Both the position numbers and the translations under genes were made by a program. Under the pieces are notes generated by a model. The model was not told where the DNA came from. It saw only the letters and a program-made list of their open reading frames with translations, and did not search any database. Below, in pieces: positions 26,746 to 35,430 of a DNA stretch of 42,349 nt (position 1 is its first letter; every line of letters starts with the position of its first letter). The stretch covers positions 1 to 42,349 of the forward strand of contig NZ_LGEK01000040.1 of NCBI RefSeq assembly GCF_001636615.1, in the 5' to 3' direction. Source of the DNA: Mucilaginibacter sp. L294. GTDB lineage: Bacteria; Bacteroidota; Bacteroidia; Sphingobacteriales; Sphingobacteriaceae.

Positions 26746-29700
26746 TTAAAAGTTGATTCTGGTACCGATAGATATGGTGCGTGGAACTGGGTAAGATTCT
26801 CCATCCCTTCCCGGGCTTATCACATCATCCCCATTATTTGTTCGGGCGGCATTAACCTCGGGATTGTTACCAGGGTATTTGGTAAACAAAAAGGCATTAT
26901 CTACACTAATAAAAACCTTAGCGTCAACAACATTACTTATGCGGGGGATAGTATAACCTAATGTGATGTTCTTTATCCACATGTAGTTACCGCTATATAC
27001 ATAATAAGAGTTTGCCTCGCGTGTAAATTGGTAGGTATTTGAGCCAGGCCATTTGCCTGCACCCGGGTTTTGTACAGACCTCCAGCGGTTCTGCACATCA
27101 GACAGTACGTTAAACACACCATCTATATTAGCAAGGTTCATATCAACTGCCCTGTAGATCTGGCCGCCTGATGATCCATTCAATAACATGCTAAGGTCAA
27201 AGCGTTTGTACCCTACATTCCAATTCCATCCCCAGGTAAACTTTGGGTTAGGGTTACCTATTACCACCATATCTTGCGTATCATAAGAGATCACGCCATC
27301 GCCATTGCCATCAAAATATTGATAGGTACCCGGGATGTTGTTAGGGTGGTGTGGTGTAGCATCAATTTGCGCCTGGGTTTGGTAAATACCAAGTACTTTA
27401 AATCCGTAAAACATACCAATAGGCTGCCCTACTGTACTGATGTTATACCCATCGTAAAACGCCCCTGTAAGCAAGGAATTCCTGTCGCCATCAATAGCCA
27501 GTACTTTATTCCTGTTAAATGATATGTTAAAATTAGTGCTAAAGATTACATCTCCGTATTTATCGCGATAGTTAACGCCAAGTTCTAACCCTTTATTCTC
27601 CAGCTTACCAATGTTGGTAATAATGTTTCCGAATCCTGCAACAGCGGGTATCTCAACTTTAAGCAGCATATTGGTGGTTAATTTACGATAGTATTCTGCC
27701 GTAAAGTTCACTTTACCATGTAGTATGCTCAAATCCATACCAATATCCAGCTGCCTTGATTGCTCCCATCCCAGGTTAGGATTTGGAAAGGAACCAATAG
27801 TAGCACCAGGTACAACCGTACCGGGCGCGGGTTTATTTTCTATAACTGTACCACCCAATACATAATTGCTTGGGTTGATAATTGCCTGTGAGGTATAGTT
27901 ACCGATGTTGTTGTTACCGGTAATACCATAACTTGCCCTGAATTTCAAGTCGTCCAGCCAATTCATTTTAGGGAAAAAACTTTCCTGCGAAATACGCCAG
28001 CCAACAGATGCCGACGGGAAACTACCCCAACGGTTATTGCCGCCAAAACGAGAGCTGGCTTCGCGGTTAAACGCGGCTGTGAACAGGTATTTATCTTTGT
28101 ATGAGTAGTTAACCCTCGATAAAAAACTTTCGATAGTAAAAGTTGACATGCCGGCGCCGCCACTCAACTGGTTGGCTGCCGAAACATACTCTACCAAGTC
28201 GTCGGGAAAATCTGACCCGGTTGCGTTACCCGTATTTAAACTGCTTTTTTGAAAAATATGCCCAACCGTTACCTCCAGTTTATGATCTTTAAATTTAGGC
28301 GAGTAGGTTAACAGGTTATCCATACCGTAATTCTGATTGTTGTAGAAGTACTCGCCACCACTTGCAAGGCGCGGAGGCGGGCTGTTAAACCCGGCCAATG
28401 TTGATGGTGTAAAATCGTGGTTACGCATATCGTCAATCATCCCGTTAAGGTTGGTACGGAAGCTGAGGTATTTAAAGGGTTTAACTTCGATGTAAGCATT
28501 GGCCGTAACATTACTTTTATATTGTTTATGCTGCTCCTCATTAAGGCGTTGTACCGGGTTAGGGAAACCGAAAATATTATCATGCCCGCCTATGTAAGTG
28601 TTGTAGCTACCGTCTTCGTTGTATACAGGTTCGCGCGGGTCCATCAGTAAGGCCTGGTCAACAATGTTGCTGCCAAAGCCACCGGCTATAGCATCACTAT
28701 TTTTCGCCCATGAGTAAGCGCCAGAAAGGTGTAACCCAAAATTCAGAAAGTTATTAGGCCTGCCATCCAGGTTTGCTCTTGCTGTAACGCGGTTAAAACC
28801 GGTGTTGATCAGCGATCCATCCTGTTTAAGATAGCCCATGGAAATATATGAGCTTGATTTCTCGGAACCGTTGGTTAACGATACATTATAATCGCTGAAT
28901 GGTGCGTTTTGATGCAGAATCTCTTTATACCAATCAGTAGATACTTTTGTTTGATCCGGGAACCTGAAATCGGCAGGTATCTCGCTATCTAATGGCTCCC
29001 TGTTTTGAAAATATCTGATCTTATCAGAAAATACATCCTTTTGAAATTGCGCGAACTGCTGGCCGTTCAACACGTGGACGCGCCTTGAATCGGGCACGTT
29101 TGCAAAACCATTGTTTGTAGTGACAGAAAGTTTAGAACCGTCCTTTTTACCGCTTTTTGTAGTTATTAAAACAACACCATTGGCCCCCCTTGATCCATAT
29201 ACCGATGTAGACGCCGCGTCTTTTAGGATAGTGATACTTTCAATATCGCTTGAGTTTAGCGAGTTGCCCACACTGGTACCCACCGGAAAACCATCAACCA
29301 CGTACAATGGGTCGCTGTTTGCACCTAATGAACTGTTACCGCGTATCTCTACCTGTAGCTCCTGCCCCGGCTGGCCCGAGGTTTGTTTGGCCACAACGCC
29401 AGGCGCCTGCCCCTGCAAAAGCCGCCCCACGTTTGATGCGGGTATGCCTTGAGATTTGGAAAGATCTACCTGAGAAACCGCCGCTGTGATATCGGCCTTG
29501 CGTTGCGAGCCATAAGCAAGTACAACCACTTCCTTTAGCCCTTGTGAGGATGCAGACATTTTTATAGCAATGTTAGCATCATCACCTACAACTACTGTTC
29601 GTTCGGTATAACCGATGTATCTAAAAATTAGTGTCGTGCCTTTATTGGCGTTTAGTTTAAAACGGCCGTTAGCATCTGTTTGGGTGCCGTTGGTAGTACC

Positions 29701-29868
29701 TTGTACCGATACAGATACGCCTACCAATGCTTCTGACGATGCGGCATCGGTTACCGCGCCCGATACCGTTGGCGCTGTTTGCGCAAAGGTTGGCAGGTAA
29801 CATAAAAGCGATAAAGCCAGTATGAGCAGGTGCCTGCCGGTTACAAAAAGTAAAAGTCTTTTTTTCAT
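26746..29868 (-). CDS. susC: SusC/RagA TonB-linked outer-membrane transporter (PUL2)
   Basis: A 1040-residue SusC protein. It has a Sec signal (ends PTFAQ, about residue 30), then a carboxypeptidase-D regulatory-like domain (VSGAVTDAASSEALVGVSVSV and DANGRFKLNA, about 35-110), the LKEVVVLAYG element, the plug with VEIRGNSSLGANSDPLYVVDGFP and GANGVVLITTKSGK, and a long barrel ending with RTISIGTRINF. It is first in the leftward operon susC-susD-GH39-rhaM. The divergent region to the GH43 gene holds a TACTTTTG -7 box and an upstream direct repeat. The cargo is probably a rhamnose-containing oligosaccharide (from neighbours). Confidence 0.95.
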   Translation of the reverse strand: MKKRLLLFVTGRHLLILALSLLCYLPTFAQTAPTVSGAVTDAASSEALVGVSVSVQGTTNGTQTDANGRFKLNANKGTTLIFRYIGYTERTVVVGDDANIAIKMSASSQGLKEVVVLAYGSQRKADITAAVSQVDLSKSQGIPASNVGRLLQGQAPGVVAKQTSGQPGQELQVEIRGNSSLGANSDPLYVVDGFPVGTSVGNSLNSSDIESITILKDAASTSVYGSRGANGVVLITTKSGKKDGSKLSVTTNNGFANVPDSRRVHVLNGQQFAQFQKDVFSDKIRYFQNREPLDSEIPADFRFPDQTKVSTDWYKEILHQNAPFSDYNVSLTNGSEKSSSYISMGYLKQDGSLINTGFNRVTARANLDGRPNNFLNFGLHLSGAYSWAKNSDAIAGGFGSNIVDQALLMDPREPVYNEDGSYNTYIGGHDNIFGFPNPVQRLNEEQHKQYKSNVTANAYIEVKPFKYLSFRTNLNGMIDDMRNHDFTPSTLAGFNSPPPRLASGGEYFYNNQNYGMDNLLTYSPKFKDHKLEVTVGHIFQKSSLNTGNATGSDFPDDLVEYVSAANQLSGGAGMSTFTIESFLSRVNYSYKDKYLFTAAFNREASSRFGGNNRWGSFPSASVGWRISQESFFPKMNWLDDLKFRASYGITGNNNIGNYTSQAIINPSNYVLGGTVIENKPAPGTVVPGATIGSFPNPNLGWEQSRQLDIGMDLSILHGKVNFTAEYYRKLTTNMLLKVEIPAVAGFGNIITNIGKLENKGLELGVNYRDKYGDVIFSTNFNISFNRNKVLAIDGDRNSLLTGAFYDGYNISTVGQPIGMFYGFKVLGIYQTQAQIDATPHHPNNIPGTYQYFDGNGDGVISYDTQDMVVIGNPNPKFTWGWNWNVGYKRFDLSMLLNGSSGGQIYRAVDMNLANIDGVFNVLSDVQNRWRSVQNPGAGKWPGSNTYQFTREANSYYVYSGNYMWIKNITLGYTIPRISNVVDAKVFISVDNAFLFTKYPGNNPEVNAARTNNGDDVISPGRDGESYPVPRTISIGTRINF

Positions 29869-30033
29869 AATTTTTTGGTTAGTTATTGTTTGGTTAGCTT
29901 GTATGTTTTAAATGGATTGTACAGCGATTTTTTACACCATAGGCATGCTAATTATTTTATTGTCGAGTTTATATTTTGAGCATAAAAGCAACGCTGCGGT
30001 AGATGCACGGATGCTTTGGTTATTATTGGTTTT

Positions 30034-30063
30034 CAAAAGTATTTTAATGCAATCTGCCTGAAA
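30034..30063 (-). promoter_or_regulatory. Putative promoter of PUL2 susC
   Basis: On the minus strand TACTTTTG (30034-30041) matches TAnnTTTG exactly. 18 bases upstream, TTTC (30060-30063) is a one-mismatch -33 box. A weak -33 box next to an upstream direct repeat is what an activator-dependent promoter looks like. Confidence 0.6.
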
Positions 30064-30069
30064 TACAGG

Positions 30070-30100
30070 TTTTGATATTTGATTTATATATTTTGATACT
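30070..30100. promoter_or_regulatory. AraC-type direct repeat, PUL2 site B
   Basis: TTTTGATATT (30070-30079) and TTTTGATACT (30091-30100) are repeated with a 21-bp period, two DNA turns. They abut the -33 box of susC on its upstream side. The same element is found at 31895-31926 and, degenerate, near 23287-23311. Confidence 0.68.
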
Positions 30101-30309
30101 TTTTAACGCCTTGTTAAACAGTCGGTTATTTGAATATTTTTAATAGCGACACCTTATAGAGAGAAATTTGGATAAGCAGAGCAGGATGTCAGAAAACACA
30201 TCATATTTATCAAATGATGTAAAGAAGGATTTAATAACTTGCCGAGATTAGCAGGAAGAAAAACCATGTTACAAACCGGCGGTTTCTTGCCATATTAAAA
30301 CTTTAAGCG

Positions 30310-31887
30310 ATGAAATTTAACAGGACAAATTTGTTCTCGATATTGATATGCATAATATTCTCTTTGATGTATGGATTTTACCCCGGCACTGCATTTGGCC
30401 AGGGTAAACACAAAGCCGCTGATTTGGTTATTACCAATTTTGACAGACAGGGCAACCAGGTAATCCGTTATAGCAATGTAGGCGACGCCATTGACGCGCA
30501 CGATGGAGAGATAGCCTTGTTTAACGGCACATACTACCTATATGGCACCAGCTACGATTGTGGTTTTGAATGGGGAAACAAGAACGCGCCGTTCTGTGGT
30601 TTTAAGGTTTACTCATCAAAAGATATGCTGAACTGGACCGACCAGGGCTTTTTGTTTAATGCAAAAACCAAAGTTTGGCAAACACGCTGTAATGGCAATA
30701 CTTACGGGTGCTTTAGGCCGCATGTGGTTTTTAACAGTAAAACGCAATTGTACGTGCTATGGGTAAACGTTTATGACAATGTATCAGGTTACCGTGTTTT
30801 TACAAGCAAAACGCCCGTGGGCCCGTTCACAGAAGTTGCTGAGCCTAAGCTTGCCGTAAACTCAAACGCGCCTGCTGCAGGTTTAAACAATGGCGACCAC
30901 GATACTTTTATTGATGATGACGGTACCGCCTACCTTGCTTATACAGACTGGCGCACAAAAGGCACCATTGTAATTGAAAAACTTAGCAGCGACTATTTAA
31001 CCGGCACAGGCGAAGTTGTGAGATCAGTTACCGACGGGCAAACCGAAGCCCCGGGCATGTTTAAACGAAATGGCATTTACTACGTAGTTTACTCCGACCC
31101 TAACTGCGGTTATTGCTCAGGTACTGGCACATCGTATAAAACAGCCAAATCGCCACTCGGGCCATGGTCTGAAGGGAAAAAGATCAGTGATAATTCCTGC
31201 GGCGGGCAACCCTCTTTTGTATCAACCATAAAACTTAGCTCGGGCAATGTTTACCTGTTCGGCAGTGACCTATGGAACAACGCCGCCAAGAACGAGGCCT
31301 TGGCTAATTATTACTGGGCTCCGCTTACTTTTAATCCCGATGGTTCCATCATCCCCATGACCTGCGACCAGCCTTTTAAAGTTACAGGTAGTAAAGTAGC
31401 AAGGATACCTGCTATAGATACAAAAAACAACAGCATCAAAGGCTCATCTGATATAGCAGGCGGACTTAAATGCTCGCAAACATTTTTGGCGGAACGTAGC
31501 GGCGTTTTAAAAACGGTTTATTTACCTGCGTATAAAACAGGTAACATTGACGCGGATTTGCAGGTAGCTATTTACCGTGCCGATAACAATGGCAATCCGG
31601 ATGGTAAAGCACTGGCCAGTAAAACCATCCCGGCAAAGGCAATAGGTTGGTCGGTAAAGCGCCAGGTTGTTCATCCGGCTGTTAGATTAACAAAGGGAGC
31701 GGCTTATTGTATTGTGCTTTCTTCGGCCACAAGCGCAGGCGGTTATGGGTTTACTTATAGTATCAACAAAAAAGCTAACCCGCAAATATTATTCGGAAAA
31801 TTACAAGGAGATTCTTTTGTAGCTGAGAATGACAGGCAATTAAATTTCAAGATCATCGTTACTCCAATAAGGTCGGCAAGCAAATAA
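30310..31887 (+). CDS. GH43-fold glycoside hydrolase with C-terminal beta-sandwich
   Basis: A 525-residue secreted enzyme with a Sec signal (residues about 1-30, ending TAFGQ). Residues about 55-370 form a five-bladed propeller of the GH43 type. Candidate catalytic residues are Asp65 in IDAHDGEIAL, Asp198 in GDHDTFIDDDG and Glu246 in TEAPGMFKRNGIYYVVYS. Several cysteines sit near the active-site rim (C84, C96, C127, C134). Residues about 395-520 look like a carbohydrate-binding or choice-of-anchor beta-sandwich (VYLPAYKTGNIDADLQVAIYRADNNGNPDGKALAS). GH43 enzymes include arabinofuranosidases, xylosidases and exo-galactanases. The AHDGE-YYLYG opening recalls the galactan-active branch, so type II arabinogalactan is a reasonable guess. 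It is divergent from susC. Confidence 0.8.
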   Translation: MKFNRTNLFSILICIIFSLMYGFYPGTAFGQGKHKAADLVITNFDRQGNQVIRYSNVGDAIDAHDGEIALFNGTYYLYGTSYDCGFEWGNKNAPFCGFKVYSSKDMLNWTDQGFLFNAKTKVWQTRCNGNTYGCFRPHVVFNSKTQLYVLWVNVYDNVSGYRVFTSKTPVGPFTEVAEPKLAVNSNAPAAGLNNGDHDTFIDDDGTAYLAYTDWRTKGTIVIEKLSSDYLTGTGEVVRSVTDGQTEAPGMFKRNGIYYVVYSDPNCGYCSGTGTSYKTAKSPLGPWSEGKKISDNSCGGQPSFVSTIKLSSGNVYLFGSDLWNNAAKNEALANYYWAPLTFNPDGSIIPMTCDQPFKVTGSKVARIPAIDTKNNSIKGSSDIAGGLKCSQTFLAERSGVLKTVYLPAYKTGNIDADLQVAIYRADNNGNPDGKALASKTIPAKAIGWSVKRQVVHPAVRLTKGAAYCIVLSSATSAGGYGFTYSINKKANPQILFGKLQGDSFVAENDRQLNFKIIVTPIRSASK

Positions 31888-31894
31888 AATTCAC

Positions 31895-31926
31895 TTTTTG
31901 ATATTTTGTTTATACTTTTTGATATT
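31895..31926. promoter_or_regulatory. AraC-type direct repeat, PUL2 site C
   Basis: TTTTTGATATT occurs exactly twice, at 31895-31905 and 31916-31926, with a 21-bp period and the spacer TTGTTTATAC. It lies just after the GH43 stop and 120 bases before the araC start, suggesting autoregulation. Confidence 0.7.
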
Positions 31927-32045
31927 AGCCTTGTTGGTGGGGAAATTGTTGTTATTTTTAATATGTAAACCACTACTATTCAGATATTGCCACCTTTATT
32001 TGCCGGCATACCTATTACCAATTATGTGTTAGTAGCATAAATAAA

Positions 32046-32933
32046 ATGATCAATTATTACAAATACTTACCGGTAAGCCGCGAGGACGAGAACTGGGGCC
32101 TGTGCGTTTTAAATACGGGCTGCACCCATATCGAGGCTACGGGTTTATATCCTTTTAAAACCCATCCTGCGCATCATTATTTCAATTGGTCAATAGGCAG
32201 GGTGTTAAACGAATACCAAATCATTTATATCACTAAAGGAAAAGGCATCTTTGAATCTGACAGTTGCAAGCGGCGCGAGATAAAGGCCGGAACCATCATT
32301 ATCCTTTTCCCGGGAGAACGGCACCGCTATAAACCCGACAACGAGACCGGATGGGATGAATACTGGATAGGCATGAAGGGCGACATTGTTGACAACCTGG
32401 TGAAAAAAAACTTCCTGAGGCCGGACAACCCAAGCATCTATATTGGCTTTCATGAGGGTATATTCAATTTGTTCAATAGCATTATTGAGGTAACCAAAAG
32501 GGAAAACACCGGCTACCAGCCGCTTATTTCGGGTGCCGCACTACACCTGATGGGTAATTTTCACTTTATTTTTAAGCAGGAAGCGGTAGAATGTGAAGAG
32601 AAAGAAATGATCATTAATAAAGCACGGTTGTTGTTTCGGTCGAACATAACGAACGATTTTTCGCCAGAGCAAGCCGCCGAAGAATTGCAGGTAGGTTACT
32701 CTTGGTTCAGAAAAGCTTTTAAAAGTTATACCGGACTTTCACCGGGCCAATACTATATCCAGTTGAAAGTAGAGCGGGCTAAAGAACTTTTAAATAACCC
32801 GGAGATCCCGATCAAGCAGATTGCCTACGATCTACGGTTCGACAGCTACTTCTATTTTTCAAAAATGTTTAAAGAGAAAACCGGAATCCCCCCTACTGAT
32901 TATCGTAAAAGGGCCTTAGGTTCGTCGCTGTGA
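32046..32933 (+). CDS. AraC family regulator of PUL2
   Basis: A 295-residue regulator. An N-terminal cupin sensor (HYFNWSIGRVLNEYQIIYITKGKGIFES, then GTIIILFPGERHRYKPDNETGWDEYWIGMKGD, about 40-125) is typical of sugar-responsive AraC proteins. The C-terminal 100 residues carry two helix-turn-helix motifs (PEQAAEELQVGYSWFRKAFKSYTGLSPGQYYIQLKVERAKELL, then IKQIAYDLRFDSYFYFSKMFKEKTGIPPTDYRK). It is adjacent to the GH43 gene at the edge of PUL2, and a direct repeat typical of AraC-dimer sites lies in its own upstream region and in the susC promoter. It is the probable local activator. The inducer may be rhamnose or arabinose (inference). Confidence 0.92.
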   Translation: MINYYKYLPVSREDENWGLCVLNTGCTHIEATGLYPFKTHPAHHYFNWSIGRVLNEYQIIYITKGKGIFESDSCKRREIKAGTIIILFPGERHRYKPDNETGWDEYWIGMKGDIVDNLVKKNFLRPDNPSIYIGFHEGIFNLFNSIIEVTKRENTGYQPLISGAALHLMGNFHFIFKQEAVECEEKEMIINKARLLFRSNITNDFSPEQAAEELQVGYSWFRKAFKSYTGLSPGQYYIQLKVERAKELLNNPEIPIKQIAYDLRFDSYFYFSKMFKEKTGIPPTDYRKRALGSSL

Positions 32934-32947
32934 AGACCCATTAAAAG

Positions 32948-32993
32948 AACCAGGAACCGAAAGTCTTCGCCTTCGGCCCTTGGTTTCGTGGTT
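32948..32993. terminator. Possible terminator hairpin after araC
   Basis: AACCAGGAACC (32948-32958) pairs with GGTTTCGTGGTT (32982-32993) through a stem with one bulged G and one G-T pair. The following TATGTTT is only weakly T-rich. It starts 15 bases after the araC stop. Confidence 0.45.
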
Positions 32994-33038
32994 TATGTTT
33001 AGAGTGCCCAGTACAACTGCTCATGCAACATGGCTGTT

Positions 33039-33574
33039 TTATTTCAACAACCCGTTCAGCTTCTTATTTTTATATTCAGTACCCGAGCCGGCCTTATCAT
33101 ACAAAACATTTTCCCATGCGCCATACATTATATTGGGAAATAAAATAAAGCGGTTTCCAAACATCTCTTCATTCTTATTGACGTGTTTCACACGTTCGGA
33201 CAGATCAGACTTTTCAAAAAAGCTGCTAAAATCGCCAAGATTATCGCCGAGCAAAAGGATGGCATTAAAACGTTTGCTAATTGCCAACCTCCGGCTTTCT
33301 TCACGCGAAGTACTATCGGCCAGTAATAATAAATGTGCGCTGTCCGCATCCGGCAGGTCAAACTTACGTAGATTCTTGAGCATCGGTTTATTCTCTACCG
33401 GAAAACGATTGGTCACGTAAAATATGGTTACATCTTTTTCCTTCGCGTGGCGTAAGAAACGGGCGGCCGCCGAGACGGTATCGCACTTAACTTTTGCTGT
33501 CCATTTTATCCATGTCGAATCGGCATAGGTCCGGCCGGCGGGCTAATCAGTTCCACTTTGTTATCGCGGATCAT
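33039..33574 (-). pseudogene. Truncated, frameshifted class C acid phosphatase (lipoprotein e(P4)-like)
   Basis: The minus strand reads as the C-terminal two thirds of a 5'-nucleotidase / lipoprotein e(P4) family acid phosphatase. Visible parts are TYADSTWIKWTAKV, VTIFYVTNRFPVENK, LLLLADSTSREESRR and AILLLGDNLGDFSSFF, which are HAD-type motifs. The C-terminal part is open to a TAA at 33039. Near 33530-33540 the reading frame breaks: MIRDNKVELISPPAG is in one frame and RTYADSTW continues in the next, in a run of GGCC repeats. Upstream of about 33574 the family's essential N-terminal DxDET/LDNSP region and signal are absent, and an in-frame stop occurs. A sequencing error could explain the frameshift but not the missing front half. 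A short C-terminal fragment (start 33416) remains open but cannot be active alone. Confidence 0.78.
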
Positions 33575-33644
33575 CACCCCTATTGTTTACGGGCTGATCC
33601 CACCGGCTATTGAACCCGCAAATGGATCTGCAGACTAAAATACT

Positions 33645-33664
33645 CTCCTGCCTTTTGGCAGGGG
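33645..33664. repeat. GC-rich hairpin
   Basis: CTCCTGCC (33645-33652) pairs with GGCAGGGG (33657-33664), loop TTTT, one G-T pair. No T tract follows on the plus strand. It lies between the phosphatase remnant and the Crp/Fnr gene, and may be a leftover terminator. Confidence 0.45.
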
Positions 33665-33812
33665 TTCCAAAAAATCATTAATTAAGCTGAGGGCGGGTAA
33701 CAAAAAAAGCTGCTACCCTGCACTTTTCGCTTCATGGCTGAATTCCGGGCCAGTTGATTGCCGGCCAAATAAATGAATATAGAAGCGACCAATAGTTTTC
33801 TTACTTTTAGAT

Positions 33813-34376
33813 ATGATACCCTTGCTTCAGCATTTCGCGCAATATATCAAGCTAAGCGACCAATTAAAGGAGGAGATTACCGGCCGGGTAAAAGAGCAGA
33901 CCTTTAAAAAAGGGATGCTCATACACGATGCAGGTAAAATATGCACTCAAAGTTATTTTATCCAAAAAGGTATAATGCGCCTGTATTTTGTAAAAGACGG
34001 GAAGGAAGTGAGCGATTATTTCGGCGCTGAAGGAGAGTGGGTCAACTCACCGCGGAGCATGATGTTCAGGAAACTGGATCATTACTATATAGATGCCCTG
34101 GAAGATTGCGAAGTATTAGTTTTGAGTGTCGCTAACCTGGTTTACCTGTTTGATCATTTCCCCGAAATGGAGCGTTACGCCCGGCTATCTATGGGAAGTA
34201 TGTTTTATCAGTTTATGGAGCGCGTTACTTCGTTACGCTTTACTACCGCTAAAGATAAATACGAACATTTTTGCCAGGTTTACCACGATATTTATCCCCG
34301 TATCCCCTTGGGGATGGTAGCCTCTTACCTGGGTATTACACAAGAAACATTAAGCCGTATCAGAGCGCAAAAATGA
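33813..34376 (+). CDS. Crp/Fnr family transcriptional regulator
   Basis: A 187-residue protein. Residues about 10-120 form a cyclic-nucleotide-binding-like beta-roll (FKKGMLIHDAGKICTQSYFIQKGIMRLYFVKDGKEVSDYF, then NSPRSMMF). The C-terminus carries a short winged-helix (RIPLGMVASYLGITQETLSRIRAQ). Such short Crp-like regulators are common in Bacteroidota and usually lack the cAMP-contact residues of true Crp; none of the Fnr iron-sulfur Cys are present. It is followed after 75 bases by a secreted hydrolase gene in the same direction, its likely target (inference). Confidence 0.88.
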   Translation: MIPLLQHFAQYIKLSDQLKEEITGRVKEQTFKKGMLIHDAGKICTQSYFIQKGIMRLYFVKDGKEVSDYFGAEGEWVNSPRSMMFRKLDHYYIDALEDCEVLVLSVANLVYLFDHFPEMERYARLSMGSMFYQFMERVTSLRFTTAKDKYEHFCQVYHDIYPRIPLGMVASYLGITQETLSRIRAQK

Positions 34377-34451
34377 TTATTTGATATAGATCAAAAGCAA
34401 TCAGAAAACTAACCGGGATCTTTGAAATATTATTTATCAAAGATAACAGCA

Positions 34452-35285
34452 ATGAAAAAACTTGAAATTGTCCTTTTCTTATTCTTAATTACAACAAGTG
34501 CAAATACCTTTGCACAGGAATTGAATACCCCTGGCGTTAACAGCCGGCTTTATCTCGGCACATCTGACAACCAGCCTTTGATCGTCGGTTTTGGCGGCTC
34601 GGAGGGCGGAAACGCCTGGGCGAGCAATTATTGGAAACCTACCAGGGATCAGTTCATTGCCAAAGGATATGCTTTTTTAGCATTGGGCTATTTTGGCTGC
34701 AAGGGCGCTCCGGATACCCTCGACCGGATCGCTATCGACCAGGTACATAATGCCATTTTGGAGGCTGCAAAAAATCCCAAAATCAACAGGCGAAAGATCG
34801 CGATTATCGGCGGTTCAAGAGGTGGCGACATCGCCCTATTGATCGGGAGCTATTACCCCGACATCAAATGCGTAGTCGCCATCGTTCCAAGCCATGTCGC
34901 CTTTCCGGGGCATACGGCCAATCTATCTACTTCGGCATGGACCTACCAGGGCAAAGAGCTTCCCTTTGTGCCGGTAAATGAAGAGGCCGTGCCTTTTTTA
35001 ATGCAGCACAACCTGCGAGGGGCCTTTGAGACGATGCTGAAGGATACCGTTGCAGAACAAAAAGCGCTCATCAAGGTAGAAAATATCAATGGCCCTATAT
35101 TATTTTTATCGGCGACCAAAGATGAAATATGCCCTTCAACCCTCATGTCTGATAGAATGACGGCAAGGTTAAAAACCTATCACTTTAAATATCATAATGA
35201 GCATCTGGTTATAGCTGGCAGTCACTCGGAGCCCTTAAAACATTTTGATGCCGTATTTGCATTTCTAGATAAACACTTTAAATAG
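34452..35285 (+). CDS. Secreted alpha/beta hydrolase, BAAT/acyl-CoA thioesterase-like
   Basis: A 277-residue alpha/beta hydrolase. I choose the ATG at 34452 because it gives a normal Sec signal (MKKLEIVLFLFLITTSANTFAQ); the frame is open to an earlier ATG at 34422 that would spoil the signal. An oxyanion segment VGFGGSEGGN precedes the nucleophile elbow IIGGSRGGDIAL. The acid lies in LFLSATKDEICPS and the catalytic His near GSHSEP. The arrangement resembles the C-terminal domain of bile-acid-CoA:amino-acid transferase and acyl-CoA thioester hydrolases, a family whose bacterial extracellular members have unclear substrates. It lies downstream of the Crp/Fnr gene. No terminator is visible before the next promoter. 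Confidence 0.78.
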   Translation: MKKLEIVLFLFLITTSANTFAQELNTPGVNSRLYLGTSDNQPLIVGFGGSEGGNAWASNYWKPTRDQFIAKGYAFLALGYFGCKGAPDTLDRIAIDQVHNAILEAAKNPKINRRKIAIIGGSRGGDIALLIGSYYPDIKCVVAIVPSHVAFPGHTANLSTSAWTYQGKELPFVPVNEEAVPFLMQHNLRGAFETMLKDTVAEQKALIKVENINGPILFLSATKDEICPSTLMSDRMTARLKTYHFKYHNEHLVIAGSHSEPLKHFDAVFAFLDKHFK

Positions 35286-35381
35286 TGCTGCATACTTTGT
35301 CATTAGCCTATTTGATTCTGCTCACTATATGAACCGAGGAATCATTATTAATTAAAAAAATCAGAATAACCTTAAACCTTA

Positions 35382-35413
35382 TTTGTATTTAGTCTAAATA
35401 AATATTAGATTTG
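35382..35413 (+). promoter_or_regulatory. Strong Bacteroidota promoter of the iron-uptake operon
   Basis: TTTG at 35382-35385 and TAGATTTG at 35406-35413 are exact -33 and -7 boxes with a 20-base spacer. Transcription should begin near 35420, giving a leader of about 85 bases that contains the tandem hairpins. Confidence 0.78.
35386..35400. promoter_or_regulatory. 7-1-7 palindrome between -33 and -7: metalloregulator operator candidate
   Basis: TATTTAGTCTAAATA consists of arms TATTTAG and CTAAATA around a central T. A second inverted repeat TCTAA / TTAGA overlaps it (35393-35409). A 7-1-7 palindrome inside the promoter spacer, ahead of a siderophore-type uptake operon, suggests a Fur-family or DtxR-family repressor. 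Which one cannot be decided here. Confidence 0.62.
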
Positions 35414-35430
35414 CGGCAACAATAAAAAAA

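Larger units (their letters stand above)
29869..30309. other. Divergent promoter region between susC (PUL2) and GH43 gene
   Basis: These 441 bases hold no gene. They contain the minus-strand promoter (30034-30063) and the 21-bp-period direct repeat (30070-30100). From 30110 to 30300, toward GH43, I could not identify an exact TAnnTTTG box. Confidence 0.65.
32934..33812. other. Gene-poor stretch with decayed acid phosphatase
   Basis: This 880-base stretch has no intact gene. It contains a hairpin after araC (32948-32993), the remnant phosphatase gene on the minus strand (33039-33574) and a GC-rich hairpin at 33645-33664. The rest appears featureless. Confidence 0.7.

Noticed and set aside
26730..26804. 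Longer susD start overlapping susC
   Set aside because: The 25 added residues are not signal-like and would bury a perfect lipoprotein signal starting at 26729, 16 bases after the susC stop.
34380..34390. A further TTTGATAT copy of the PUL2 repeat after the Crp/Fnr gene
   Set aside because: Only a single copy without a partner at 21 bp and no link to the rhamnose locus; probably chance in A+T-rich DNA.
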